Notes under the pieces: generated by a model
The model's database searches: none
Told to the model about the DNA's origin: nothing
Seen by the model: only the letters and a program-made list of their open reading frames with translations
Translations under genes and position numbers: made by a program
Part shown: positions 12,125-25,424 of the stretch, piece by piece
Layout: each line of letters begins with the position of its first letter
Numbering within the stretch: position 1 is the first letter of the stretch
From: Brachionus plicatilis
Taxonomy: Eukaryota; Rotifera; Eurotatoria; Ploima; Brachionidae
DNA length: 64,000 nucleotides
Direction: 5' to 3'
Assembly: GCA_010279815.1 (NCBI GenBank)
Contig: QEOQ01000041.1
Coordinates: 437,048-501,047, forward strand

Positions 12125-12500
12125 GAAGAATTAATTAATGAAGGTACTATCATATACAATATGCCTGTCTCTACTGATTGTACCATAGCGGATAACAGAC
12201 TGGATATAAATATAATCCACAATAAACAAAAGACTGAGTGTCAACTCATAGACGCATATGTGACTGATGATTCAAATATTTAAAAAAAAAAAGAAGTAAG
12301 AAGAATAATGATCTAAAAATCGTGGTTGTGGAAAACAAAAATATTTTGCCCAAGTTGTGGTTTGAGCACTTGGAACATTATCAATAAAGCTTTACAAACA
12401 TCCATTGAAATTGTCTTGCCAGCTTAGACCAGAACAAATTCAAAATAAAACTCACGACAACTGCACAAATTCTCAAAAAGGTACTATCAATATCACTTAA
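12125..12500 (+). pseudogene. LINE pol C-terminal relic
   Basis: The plus strand reads NMPVSTDCTIADNRLDINI, then TECQLIDAYVTDDSNI and, shifted, CGLSTWNIINKALQTSIEIV. This resembles the widespread pol C-terminal module with a 'NRPDI...IDxAxPxDxN...GALG' pattern. Multiple stops. Family assignment is not secure. Confidence 0.45.
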
Positions 12501-13028
12501 AAATTGTCTATAATTGTATTTAAAAAAAACTTAGGGATCAAGTTCCGTTAATGTCATGTTGCAGATATAAAATAACAGTTATTTTCATCTTTTGTTATCA
12601 TAGTGAGTTAGGATCTTGTCAATTTCATGATTTATAGATCACAAATTTTACTTGAAAAATTTATCCTGTAAATTTTATTTACTTTAGATCATATTTTTTA
12701 TGATAAAAATTTTTATTGTAAATTTTAAGATCAAAAAAAAAATATTGCACAATCTGTGCGAATTATGCAAAACTGCTCGCTATTAAAAAGTATTAAAAAT
12801 AAAAAGCAATTGATTGACTCAGATTTCGCAGACTTGCAGTAAATAAAACAAAAGTTGTTTCACTTTGTTTCATCTGCAGAACAAGTGTTTGACCATTAGA
12901 ACAAAAGTTATCCAATTTTTAATCTTTTTGTATGGGCAATTTTGTATGAAATTTCACAATGCCAAAAAAGTAAAAAAATAAAATATTTGCATAATTTTTT
13001 ATTTAAAAATTGACTAAAACAACTAAAT
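12501..13028. other. Intergenic and DHTKD1 3' UTR
   Basis: On the minus strand an AATAAA lies about 30 nt past the DHTKD1 stop (near 12997), a plausible poly(A) signal. Nothing else supported. Confidence 0.5.
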
Positions 13029-16000
13029 TTAAAACTTTTCAAAAGGTCTATTGATAACATACTGTGCTTCTTTGGCATGTAATTCACCAATTCCGGCAAT
13101 CGTATTGTGAGCTTCTCTTCCTGAATATTTAAGCTTAATGCCAAGGATATTCTCAAAACGAGGTGACACAAATGACCAAGCACCCATATTTCTATGTTCC
13201 TCTTGAGACCAAACAAATTCTTTAGCATTCTTATATTGTTGCATAACATTTCTAATTTCATGTGCTGGGAATGGACTTAGTTCTTCGATTCGGATTAAAG
13301 CTACATCTTTTAGTCCTCTCTTCGTTCTTTCGTTTTCCAAAGCATAAAAGTGCTTGCCAAAGACGAATATTACTCGCTTAATGGAATCTTTACCATCAAT
13401 CTGAAAAAAATTTATTTAATCTTTACAAAAACAAACTAAAAAGCATATCACCTTTTCATCATCAATCACTGGTCTAAATGATTTGTTTTCACACATATCT
13501 TCAAGTGTGGAAACACATTCAGGTAAACGGAGTAGATTCTTTGGCGACGCGACAATCAATGGTTTCCTAAATGGCATCATCATTTGTCTTCTCAACAAAT
13601 GAAAGTAATTGGCAGGAGTTGTCGGATTGGCAATAAAATAATTTATATCATCTGAATCGACTTTATCTTCTTTGCTAGAACTCATTTGAAGAAATCTTTC
13701 AATTCTGCAAGATGAGTGCTCAGGCCCGGCTCCATCGAATCCATGAGGCAACAGTAAAACCAAACCCGACTGATACAACCACTTTGTTTCTCCCGATGAT
13801 ATATAAGTGTCTATTATTATTTGAGCACCATTGAAAAAATCACCAAATTGAGCTTCCCAAATTACCAAATTGTTCGGACTGTCCAAAGAAAATCCTAAAT
13901 AACAATTTTTCAAATTGGCATTTTTTTTAAAATTAACTATTTTACCATAGTCAAAACCCATCACTGCTTCTTCTGACAAAAATGAATTACAAATCTTTAA
14001 AATTAATTAAGTTTACTTAAATGAATTAATTGATTTTTTCCACAATATTACTTCAAAAAAAGATTTTTGATTTTGATCTAAATTATTTAGCGGTATGAAT
14101 GTTTTATTGTTTTTTTGATCAACAAGCATAGCATGTCTATGACTAAAAGTTCCCCTACCAACATCTTGCCCACTGATTCGAACATTATATCCTTGTGATA
14201 TTAAGCTTCCAATTGCCAAAACTTCTGCCGTTGACCAGTCTATTTTTTTGCCATCACGGATCCTCTCCAGCCTTTTCTGTACATGAGCACGCTCAACAGT
14301 GGGATGTACCGAAAAATCGTCTGGAAGCGAGACAGATTTTACACCAACAAATCTCAAGAGATCTAAACTACAACCTGTGTTCCAGGTAGATCGTTCATTA
14401 TTAGACGATAACCTCATATCTGACCATTGCCCATTCAAATAAGTATTTCGTGGCTCAAACTTGTAATTATTTTTCTCTACTTTGGACAAAGCTTCAGCCA
14501 GCATCGACTCAAAATTTTTAACTTCCAACTCAACAGACCCAGAATCAGCCAAATTTTCATCCAGCAAAATTTTTTTGTACATATTAGGAACTGTTTCACG
14601 TGAGTTAATTGTTTTGTACATTAAAGGGTTAGTAAATGACGGATCATCTAGCTCATTGTGTCCATATTTACGGAAACATACCATGTCAACTAAAACATCC
14701 TTTCCGAACTTGTTTCGATATTCTACTGCAAATTGGCCGGCTCTATAAGCTAGCTTTAAATAAAAAATAATAATTATGTTTTTTTAAATATTTAAATTAC
14801 CTCTGGATCATCGCCATTAACATGGATAATAGGACAGTCAAAGCCTTTGGCTAAATCACTGTTAAAATGTCCCGATCGACCCAAATTTGAAGGTAAAGTA
14901 AAACCTAGTTGGTTGTTGGTGATCAAATGGATTGTTCCACCAACTGAATAGCTTGGTAGTTTAGAAAGCTGAAATGTTTCTGATACAATTCCTTGGCCAG
15001 CAAAAGCTGCATCGCCATGTATTAAAAAAGAAGCTATTTTTTTTGAAATATTCTTAGGATCATCCGAGTATAAGCAGTCTTTGGAAGACATTTGTTTGGC
15101 ACGAGCTTTTCCCAAAACCAGGGGATCAACTGCTTCCAAGTGTGAAGGGTTTTGTAAGAGAGAAACATGAATTTTTTTTCCATCAAATGTTAAATCAGTT
15201 GAGCACGCTTTAATAAAATTTAATTAATTTTGTGGTATCATAAATTTTTGGTAGAAAATTTAATGTTAAATTTTTTTTGTCAGTGATAAAAGTCCTTAAC
15301 ACTAAATAAAAAATTTTCTACTAATTAATTTAAAGATAAAAAAATTCTAAGTTATTTAAACAAAGTGCAACATGTTCGGTTGTACCTTTTTACTAAAAAT
15401 TAAATCTTTAATTTTTTTTGATTAATCAAATCAATAATCAAATTCAATTAATGCATTATTTTTTGTATTTTTGGCTAGTGGGAAAAATAATTTTATGCTA
15501 AACGATACATTTTTTCTAATAAAAAATTTTAACAAAAGAAAATTCTCAATGCTCAATTTTGCCAAAATATGGCAAAATTGATTCTTTGCTTGAAATTCAT
15601 GACAAAATTTTCCAAATTAAAAATTACGAAAATGATGGGAAATATCTCCAGTGGCGGTAACATCTGCCGAATATTCACTCCTTCCTTTTATCTAGAATTT
15701 AATTTTTTTTTATTAAATTTATTATTTTTTTAATAGAATTGATGGTATTACCTTAGCAAAAAGTAGAACTGGATCAAGATTAAGCATGCATGTCACTAGA
15801 TTTAACCTGCCTCGGTGAGCTATTCCCATTATTAATTGCTCTATGTCATTTTTTGCCAGACCAGAGAATATTGAATGATAAAATGCCATTGCTGATTCTC
15901 CTCCTTCGAGAGAATATCTTTTAAAAGAGGGAAATTTTTCTGCCAAAAAGTGATCAAATGCCTTAAATTATACAAAATTTTTAAATAATTTTTACGATTA

Positions 16001-16569
16001 ATTCTTTTAACTTGAGATTTCATCAAGAGATCTAAGATATCCAGTCTAGTTTGAGTTTCTATCGGTCTAGATAAATGTTCTTCGAATTTTTGTTCTATCC
16101 ATAATTTTTCCTCAGGACAAGTAATAAACTCAAACTCGATAGAAATTTTATCTGAGTAAATTGTTTTCAAATAATTTTCAACTTCATCGATTGTTAATTT
16201 CCCGGAATCTGATGCATGGATTAAATCCTGGATTGGATAAGTGGTAGAATCTCTTTCTAGGCCATAAGTAGCTGGATCCAATTCGGAAAGTTTGTTATTA
16301 TTATTTTGTTGATTCAAAGGATCTAGTTTCGCAATTCGGTAACCATGTTGTCTATATGCATTAATAAATCGATACAAATTTGACTGATTGTTCCGACTCT
16401 GGTTTGTATTCTTCAGTTTTTCTGATAATTTTTCATCAAAAGCTTCAAATTTATTTGTGTAAATTTCAGTCTGGTAATGGTAATTTTTTGGTGTTAAATT
16501 GGCTAAAATTGCATGCTTGTTATTACTGTGATTAAAATGTTTAATTATTTGGGAACAACGAAACATCAT
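13029..16569 (-). CDS. DHTKD1: 2-oxoadipate dehydrogenase E1 component, DHTKD1
   Basis: A thiamine-diphosphate E1 that decarboxylates 2-oxoadipate in mitochondrial lysine, hydroxylysine and tryptophan breakdown. Exons (minus): 16012-16569, 15752-15961, 15628-15691, 14801-15207, 14052-14753, 13946-13994, 13452-13894, 13029-13400. All joins are GT-AG and in frame, giving 934 aa (human about 919). Visible motifs: [20 protein letters not shown] near the start, [41 protein letters not shown], the TPP/Mg2+ segment [61 protein letters not shown] and [15 protein letters not shown] near the end. The wording throughout matches DHTKD1 better than OGDH. Introns are 46-60 nt except intron 3 (420 nt). The 51-nt intron 6 (13895-13945) has no stop and length divisible by three. 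The N-terminus is basic, as expected for a transit peptide. Confidence 0.93.
15553..15581. repeat. Hairpin inside DHTKD1 intron 3
   Basis: Perfect 12-bp arms (TCAATTTTGCCA) around AAATA, inside the one long intron of DHTKD1. Confidence 0.75.
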
Positions 16570-18540
16570 TGATTTTTTTTTTAAATTTTAAAGTAAATTT
16601 GGCAAATTTTTTGCTTAAATTAAAATTTCTACAACGAATTACATTATCAAAAGGGTGTGTAACTTCTCAGAGTCTATATTTTGTTTTTTTTTTATTTTTA
16701 AGATAAGCTAAACTTGGTCATCATTTTGGTAAGATGTTAATTTTTTTATTTAGTTATCAATTATAACTTATTTTAATTTATTTAGAGTTAGAATTTAAGA
16801 TACTATCTCCTTTAGAAAATAGATTTTCTTTTGGATTCATTTCATAAATTTAACTTAGGATTACATATTTTGCATAAATAATTACCATGTAAATTATTTG
16901 TCTTAGCCGTTTTAATATTTTTGTAGAAAATTTTTCTTGTTAAATTTTAAACTTTCTTGAATAAAAAAAATATTTGAAATTATTTGTATTTTCTAAAATT
17001 TCAAAATTGATATAAAGTCGTTTTGAATTATTTATCTTCAAAGTAAATTTATGGCAAGTTCATATCATTATATATATTTTTATTTATTCAAAAAATATAG
17101 AGCTATTTTTTAATAAAAAATTAAAAAAAACATTAGCTGAATCCTTTAAAAACAATCCTTAATTTTTTGAAAACATGAGATAAAATAGATTAAATTAAGA
17201 ATTTATAAAAATTTCCTAATTTAGCATCAAGACTTCATTTTTCATCTGAAGATATTTTATAAGCTTAGCCTTGAGCTGCAGCATTCTGTTATTTCATCTC
17301 TTTTGGCATTTAAGTTTAATCCAGAGTCAAAAATAATACCCATAGAAAATTTGATCAGTAAATTTAAAATTTGAAGTAGCAAACAAAAACCATAAAAAAG
17401 CTAAAAATTTTAAATTGGAAAATTTTAATTTACATGAAAGTATTTCAATTTTTCATTTCTATTTTTTTTATTAATATTTAATAATATAGCATAATATAAA
17501 ATTTCTTATTTTAAACATAGAAAACCATGAAAAGTCATCAATAACATGAGATGACTGGAAAAAATCTTCGTCATGTTAAAACATCTGTATGCAAGGCAGA
17601 TCGCTCTTCCTCTGAATAAATTATTTTTGATTTTTTTTGGATAAAGCTTTATTCATCATATTTTTCTAAAATTAACGCAAATAAAAAATTCATTAGTTTA
17701 TGGTTTAAAAAAGCGAAAGAAATTGAAAAAAACGATATTGTATATTTTACTGTATATTTTATTTTAAGAAAATATTTCTGAGTACTAAAATTTAAAATTA
17801 AAGAAAATTAATTTATATGGGGTTGAATTGATTCTATAAATGATCTAATACTCCAAAGCTTCGTTCAAAGAATCGAAATCAACATGTGAATCTTTTGCTT
17901 TATTTGTATTTTACAATGCAAATCTGACAGATTATTCTGACCAGTTACAACTCTTTATGAAAGTATTTTTAAAAACCCAAAATAAAAAAAAAAACTTAAT
18001 TTTTTTGAAAAGACACTAAATGGCTAAAAACCGAAGTTTGTTTTTTTCATTTTTATAAAACTGAAATGATAGGCGAATTCTACGCCTAAAAATACTCAGA
18101 AAAACACAAACTTAAAAATTTTGAATTGCATCGTCTGTTGGTACTAGGGTCTGAAAATTTAATATTCAAACAAGTTTTTGTATATTTCAAGACTTGTAAC
18201 TAATAATTTGAAAAAGGCATTGAAAAACCCGACCCCTATATAGAAACCTAATTCCTTAAGCTTCAAAATAAAGGTGATAGTTTAATAAACTTATTATTGG
18301 TTTCGTCAAGAGCAATAATCTGAAAAATTGTCTTTTTTAGGCTTCCAAGTTTTGATTCCTTTCCTTAACTTTTTTGAAAAGATCGACTCAGGCTCGTAAA
18401 TCTCGTCGAAAAATATATTCAAGCTGCTTAATTTTCAGCCGTCCCTTTTGTTCAGTTCAATAGTTATTGAATTTTGAACTGAACAAAAAATTAAATTAAA
18501 GGAAAAATTAAAGTTAACTAAACAATTTAGCTTTTATTGC
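16570..18540. other. Intergenic
   Basis: About 2 kb of A+T-rich sequence upstream of DHTKD1. I see no gene or repeat structure beyond homopolymer runs. Confidence 0.5.
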
Positions 18541-18544
18541 TGTG

Positions 18545-18765
<221 letters not shown>

Positions 18766-18789
18766 TATTAAAATTTAAATAATATCTTT

Positions 18790-19200
18790 AAAAAATTTGA
18801 AATAATTCTTATTGAAAGCAGATTGAAGGCTTTGAACATTCCAAATCTGGTGGAAAGAAGAAAAAGAGGTGATCTATATACTAATAATTATACAAGTTCA
18901 TGCATGGAATATAATTGGTTGAAAAAAGCAACAATTTTAATGTCACAAAAAATCAAGAAAGAGGTCAGTGCTTCAAATTTGACAAAGAAATTTTGAGATT
19001 CCAGCATAGAGATAACTTTTTTTTCAGCAAAACCGCTGACATATGGAACTCGCGGCCAAATCAATTAGTTGAAGCCCCCAATGTTAAAATCAAAATAATA
19101 TTCATTCTAATATTAACTAAAATTAAATATTATTCATCTAGTATTTGTCTTGCTGCATCTCAACACAACGAGTCTATTTTCGTAAAATTTATTTTTTTTT
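18790..19200 (+). pseudogene. LINE family D pol C-terminal relic, second copy
   Basis: Reads NIPNLVERRKRGDL, FNVTKNQERGQCFKFDKE, FQHRDNFFFSKTADIWNSRP and NQLVEAPNVK, matching the minus-strand copy at 6960-7439. The WNSRPNQLVEAPNV ending is the typical non-LTR pol tail. A frameshift lies near 18880. Confidence 0.65.
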
Positions 19201-19316
19201 AGTGTATAATGTAAAATACATTTTCTGCTGCAAAAACGATAAATTGTTAAATCAATATAAATATTTTTTTAAAGGAGATTGAAGATTTTTTGAAGTGACT
19301 TTTTTAGCCCTTAAGT

Positions 19317-19941
19317 GGGCATTAGAACGTTTCATTGCAACACTAATCATAGCAACATGTTTCATCGCAAGAAAAATCATAGCAAGGTAAATTTTTTCAT
19401 AGCAAGGTAAATTTCATGGCAGAGTAAAACAAAATTTACCTGGATTAATTGATTGCAAATAAAGCTAATTTAAAAAAAGTAAATGTTTCATTGTTAATTG
19501 AATAAAAATAAGATAATTAAGTTAAATTTAATGTCTAATCTTCAAAATTCAAAATTAAATCTTCAATATATTGACACAATTCTTCTTTATTTATACAATT
19601 TACACAAACTTAGCAAACGTGAATCTTTTTTTTTATTGTTCAGTTGTTTGGACATTAGAATCGATAGTATCAGAGTTTAAAATAGGATTTATAATTCGTC
19701 TATTTCTTAGTTTTTTTAATGTGTGCGACTCATTCCGATTTTCTTTCAAAAAATTTCGATTCATTTTCTAAAGATTAATTAGTAAATTAAATTTTGATGC
19801 AATCAAAATAATCTACCATAAAAAATTATTTGCAATGAAAAAAAATTAGTTGCTATGAAAAAAAAATGATGCAATGAAAAAATTAGAGATGTGATGAATT
19901 TTGTCTTGCAATCATAAATGGCTTGCTATGAAACGTTACAG
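19317..19941. mobile_element. MULE-like non-autonomous TIR element
   Basis: An 11-bp direct repeat AGCCCTTAAGT (19306-19316 and 19942-19952) flanks 625 bp whose ends both carry AACGTTTCAT(T/A)GCAA in inverted orientation. Inside each end are several more TTGCAATGAAA/CATAGCAAG repeats. The 9-11 bp target duplication suggests a Mutator-like mechanism, by inference. No transposase is visible. Confidence 0.6.
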
Positions 19942-19983
19942 AGCCCTTAAGTATCCTTTTTTCTTAAAATTTTTTGAATCATT

Positions 19984-20513
19984 GAAATTTCGGCATGTTG
20001 AAGTTTATGATCAAAACTTTATATCAAATTGCTCATTTTATATTTAATTATACATTTCCTGACGAATTAGATAGAATTTTATAAAATTATTGATGTAACA
20101 TTGATTAACATAGTTTGTTACATTAAAATTTCAAAAAAAAAAAAATTTAAATTAATAGTATGTTCAAAATTAACTAAAATGATCGATTATTTTTGATTTT
20201 TTAGTAAAGTTAATAATGCAAATAAATAAAAAATTTTTTTAACATAAAATATTATTTGGTTTTTTAATCTTATTATCTTTGCGAAGTTAAGTTTTTTGTC
20301 TTTCGGATTTGTACTCTTTTAAATTCTAAAAATCGATTATTAATCCATTTATTTTATGATCAACTTAAAATAATTTTTTGAGACTGTAGCATAATATGTT
20401 ACATCATTACCAATAAAAAAAAAAATCATTTCGTTAATTTAAGAAATTATTATGCTTACTTTTTAATTGAGCATTTGATCATTTGATCATAAACTTCAAC
20501 ATGCCGAAATTTC
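19984..20513. mobile_element. Short inverted-repeat element
   Basis: Perfect 32-bp terminal repeats: GAAATTTCGGCATGTTGAAG continued by TTTATGATCAAA at 19984-20015, with the exact reverse complement at 20482-20513. Interior is A+T-rich, no ORF. Confidence 0.65.
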
Positions 20514-20833
20514 TTTATTTCTTATTCTAATTCGGATTAAGTTTATACATATTGTGGTTGTTTTCTTTTATTAAATTTATTTGTCATTGATTTAGTTTTA
20601 TATTTATTTCTATTTATTTTTTTCATCTTTATTTCAGATTATTTCCTTAAACTTCCTTTGTCAATTATGTCTTAAAACATATATTTCTAGAACATGACAA
20701 GCATCTGCTTTTTTCAATTATCAAATTAAATTTTTATTCGAATTTTTATTGTTGAAACAAAACTAATGCCAAAAATTTATTCAATAATTTATTTGCAACT
20801 TAAATTTTTGTTTTATTTGTTAATTTACAAGTT

Positions 20834-22905
20834 TTAAGAGGACAACTCATTTGAATTTTCTAATTCTAAGTCATCCTTATCATAGTGTCCAGCTATATCT
20901 GTATCACTCATCCACTGGTCTTCATTGAAGCTCATTTCAAACAACTGTTTGGTATGCTTGCGCATTTCATCACATGATTCGCACATTTCTACCAAATATT
21001 TAGGGACGCATTCGGACGAGTGGAAAGCACCTGCTATGGCACCAGCCATCGAAGCTATCTTTTGAGCCTCACCACCGAAAGAAACCGCATAAAAAATAAC
21101 TCTTTCAACAACTCCGAATTCTTTGAATGCACGTTTAGTATTTAATTTTAAATTAACTTCATTTTCACATTTTAAATCACTGGCTATCATAAACGAAAAC
21201 AAACTCAAAGGAATTGACTCAATTGCTGTCGAATTGTAGCTTGAGATTATTTTGTACAATGCTTGCATGTTTATTCGTTGACCACGTCGGCATTTTTTAA
21301 TTATTTTAAATAATTTTAACAACAAATATGTATAAGAAAATTGATTGGAATTTTGAATAATCTTGCTCAATTGTTTTTCACTTGACCATAATTTTTTTTG
21401 TTCTAAATATGACATAACATTCTCTTTTAAAACCTCCGGATACTCATTTAAATTTTTTGCCTTTATTTGGTCTTGGAACTCATAGTTCAGTTCAAGATCG
21501 TAAACAAAATTTAAAATTTTTAGATAAAAATTGTCCAAATCAAATAAATTATTATTTTTGTTGGCATAAAGAGCTAAACGTATGGTAAAACACTGCTGCA
21601 CGGCGCCTATTACTGCAAACTTGTGGGTATGGGTAATTTTTGTGCAGAGTTCGCAAAAAATTTTCATTTCATCCAAAGGCTTAAGGAATGTAAATAGTGC
21701 AATTGGTGCGCACCTCATTGCTCCACCACTGCCGTATGAGCCCTCACCGTCAAAAAGTTCCATCGAGGGAATGAGATGCCGACTTTTGAATTCATTTTTG
21801 GCTTTTATATATGATAATTTTTTGAAAAGAGTTTTAGATGCGCTTGAAAAACCGCGGTTTTGATCATTGTAATAAACTTCCAAAAAACGCTGAACAATGT
21901 CTTGTAGGTTTAGATTTTCTTTTTGTATGATCGAATCGAATACAGCTCTTGTCAATGCAGTATCATCTGAGTAGCATTTGAAAAAATTGTAACCAGATTC
22001 TTCGCCTGCTTCCTTGGCTAATCGAAGTTCCTCTAGCATTTCATTCAAATTGGGACTCCAAATTCCCTCCAAACATTTGCCAAGACAATCTCCAATCAAT
22101 GATCCTAGTATTTAAATTTCATGTTATTTTTCTTTCAGAAAATTTTTCTTTTGAGAATTACCCAAAATAGTTCCTTCGAATTTGTTACAAAAAAATTCTC
22201 GTTCATTTTGTGTTTTTTCACTTTTTCTTCTTTGAATCGTTTTATCCAAAAAGCCAACTTTGGTCAAAATCCTTTAAAAACAAAAGTTTAAATTGTTAAA
22301 TTATTTTCAAAATTTGGAGAGAGACTTTAGCAACAATTGATGATTAAAATCTTTGAAAAGATTTGTCATATAAATTAAGTTTTCTATCAAAATCATACGA
22401 TTTTTTTTTGCATTACAATCATATTAAAAATAATCAAATTATCTTCTTAGATATTTTTTTATTCCCTGGAAAAATTATATCAAACAAATTCGTCTAATTA
22501 AGATCCAAAAATATTTATAACTTTTAATAATTTGCAAATAAAAACTAGAGATCTAGGCCTTTTGAAGTCAAATCATTTCAAATCACGCTATTCAAATTAG
22601 ATTTAGTGAATCAGGTATTTGAATTGAATGTTTCAGGCCATGCATATTTTTAGACTTGATAATATTTTTAAAATTTCTCTATATCAAAAAAATGCTAAGC
22701 CTGGTTTGGCATTTTAATAATCCTGGTGTTCAAATACTCATCTAATGTAACTCTTTTTTAACTAATTCTTAAGACAAAAAATGCTGACTTAAAACGATTC
22801 GCAGCAATGGAATATTTTAATCTTAATAATAAAAGAAAATAAATTAAAAAAGAACACTTACCTCTGAGGGAAAATTGATACAATAAAATCCAAAAATTTG
22901 TTCAT
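20834..22905 (-). CDS. ADPRS: ARH3-like ADP-ribosylhydrolase with altered metal site
   Basis: DraG/ARH-family fold; ARH3 removes serine-linked ADP-ribose and cleaves poly(ADP-ribose) with two Mg2+. Exons (minus): 22862-22905, 22162-22271, 20834-22104, joined GT-AG in frame to 474 aa. Conserved pieces: GSLIGDCLGKCLEG (gate Glu present), YSDDTALTRAVFDS (first metal site, S-D-D), YNDQNRGFSSASKTLFKKL, FDGEGSYGSGGAMRCAPIAL and MAGAIAGAF. The second metal motif, GGDTDT in human ARH3, reads GGEAQK here (about 21090-21073), so D314, D316 and T317 equivalents are Glu, Gln and Lys. The protein is about 110 residues longer than human ARH3, partly from a Lys-rich insertion before the final helices. Family assignment is firm; catalytic activity is doubtful. 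AATAAA follows the stop by about 20 nt. Confidence 0.88.
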
Positions 22906-25420
22906 AAAAATTTTTAATCAATAAAAAATTTTCCAATCATATATTTTTAAAATATTGATTTTATCTAAAATAAAAAATCTCAAAATAAAATAAATGCGCT
23001 AAAATTTTCTTCAAATCTAATAAATCAGAAGTCATTACATTGATCACACGTTTGAAAAGATTTCAACTCTAAAATATCTATTTCATTGATGTATATGATA
23101 AATAAAGCTAATGTTCGTTTTATAATTATAAAAAAATTTGATCTTCCATTGACGAACTTTTGACAAATCCATCTTTTGCTAAAACTAATCTAGAAAATTT
23201 TTGGCATTTTTTTCACAAATCTTAATGAAATAACAGCAAGATTTTCTTTGAATTTCGATACCTAGAAAACTAACTAAAACTTAATCTAAATTTTTTATCA
23301 TGATTGTTGACTAAAAAATATTAACCAGATAAAATTGCATAGTTCAAAACTTTGAATAAACTAAAAAAATTAAATTTCAAAAAATACACTAGATAAAAAG
23401 ATATCAATTAATAAATCGTATATTTAAATCTTTATTTGATTTGTTGGATTTATTATTAACAAAAAATTTCATAATGATTCAATCACTCATTCGATTTTTT
23501 TTGAAAATAGTTTTTGACTGAAAAATAGATATTTGAATTTAAAAAAAAAAATAATTTTTAATTTCTTAACTTTAATAAATCTCAATAGCTAAGGAATATT
23601 AATAAAAAATTATTATCCTGAATGAATAAAGTATCAAATAGATGCTTCAGTTTTATACATTTCTAATCGAAATTGGTTGATTTATAGTTGTTTGTTTAAT
23701 AATCGACCTGTTCGGATCTTAAAATTTTCATAAGCATTATTAAATTTTTTAAATCACACAATTAACTATTTTTAATGTAAAAAAAAATACATTTAAAAAA
23801 TGTCAATTAAAAGGAAGCGGAATAAAAAGTACAAGCATAAATAAACTACTTAAAATGTAAAATTGGCGGTTCTACAGAAACTGTTTCTAAATTGAATCCG
23901 AAACAAAAAATCAATTTTGTTTTAAAGTAAATTTAACACAATTAATTTATATCAGAAATAGAGGCATTGAAAAATATTATGAATAATATGTTCAACAAAA
24001 CTAATCAATTTTAAAAACAATAATTTTTAGAAATTTTGATACTGCATTTGTTTGTTTCAAAAATATCCGATTAATTCGAAAAAAAGGAAGATTAATTTGT
24101 TAATTAGAAGATTGCATGAATATTGCTTTTTAATACAAAGTTTTGACGAAATTTTTTAATTATTTTAATCTTTAAAAATACTTAAATTTTTATAGTGTTT
24201 AGGTGAGTTTGCTTACCATCATAAACCTATAAAATAGAAAAAATATTTTCCCTCGGCCCGTCAAAACTTTGACGTAGATAATCAAAATCTGTTTTTTCAG
24301 ATGCTAGAAATTTTGAATAATGGATAGAAAATTTGATTGATATTTCTCTAGGAGCGCTTATACAAATTTTAATTTTCTTATGTAATCAAACGTATTAAGA
24401 AATTAATTAAAATTTGATAAATTTTTAATCAATTTTGTTTAACGAATATTTTCTAGTCAATAATAATTAACCAAAAAGTATTCTATATAAAATTTTTCTT
24501 TAAGCTTTACCCACATTATTTTTCTGATCAATTTAGCATTCGTGATGAAAAATAATCCTTTTCTTTTGAATAAAAAAAACTGTAGATTATTTGGATTTTG
24601 GTTCAAAATAATTTCATTTTAAACCGAATTTTGAAAAATAAAAAAATTCTCTTTAAAGTTAAATAGAAATTTTATTTTCTTTTTTTGAAAATAAAATTCC
24701 TGCTTTGATGTGTAAAATGAAATCTAAAATAAGATTTCTAGACCATGTTTTAATTACTTTGACAAAGAATTTTAATTATCCGATCAAATGGAATCAAGCA
24801 TGGTTTCATTAGTAACTAATTTTAATCGGTGTTTTAAAATTTTGAATTAAAAGGTAAAGCTCTCATAAATTTGTTTATTAAAATAAAAGCATTGTATGGA
24901 GAAAAAGACTGATATACTATCTTCTAAGAGATATCCAAATTGCTTTGTTTAATATTTTTTTGTATTCTTTGTTGATTTAGGGAAGCATTACCCTTAAGTA
25001 TTTCATATCTTAATTAATTCTGAAAGAGTTCTTATTCGAAGAGATTCTGAAATCTTTATTCACGAGTTAAACTGATTCAGCAGTTTAATATTAAAATTAC
25101 GCCTAATTATATTAGGATTCAACCCTCCTTAAATTGGTTAAATTGCTTTCATTAGATAATTTTCCGTACAACATTGTAGCCAAAAATTATTTAAATTATT
25201 TTTTTTGTTAGTATGAACTAATTAACTCAATTTTTATTTATAATTATTAAATAACCTTTTGTATTGTAAAGAAAAAAAATTTATTTCATAAATTGATGAA
25301 CTCTTTTTTGATAAATGATTTAATGAAGGGGTAGTATTTTAAAATTAAAGAAAAACTAATATTTTCAAATTAGTTTTGCTATTTCTGATTCGAAATTCAG
25401 ACTTATTTAATAATTTTTTT
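22906..25420. other. Intergenic
   Basis: No ORF, splice-linked exon pair or repeat that I can support. Confidence 0.45.
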
Positions 25421-25424
25421 TCCT

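Noticed and set aside
14195..14748. Plus-strand open frames across DHTKD1
   Set aside because: They are antisense to well-matched DHTKD1 exons and resemble nothing.
15841..16011. Extension of DHTKD1 exon 1 past SQ
   Set aside because: [12 protein letters not shown] and the following residues are intron read-through; splicing at 16012/15961 restores the family sequence FDHFLAEKF.
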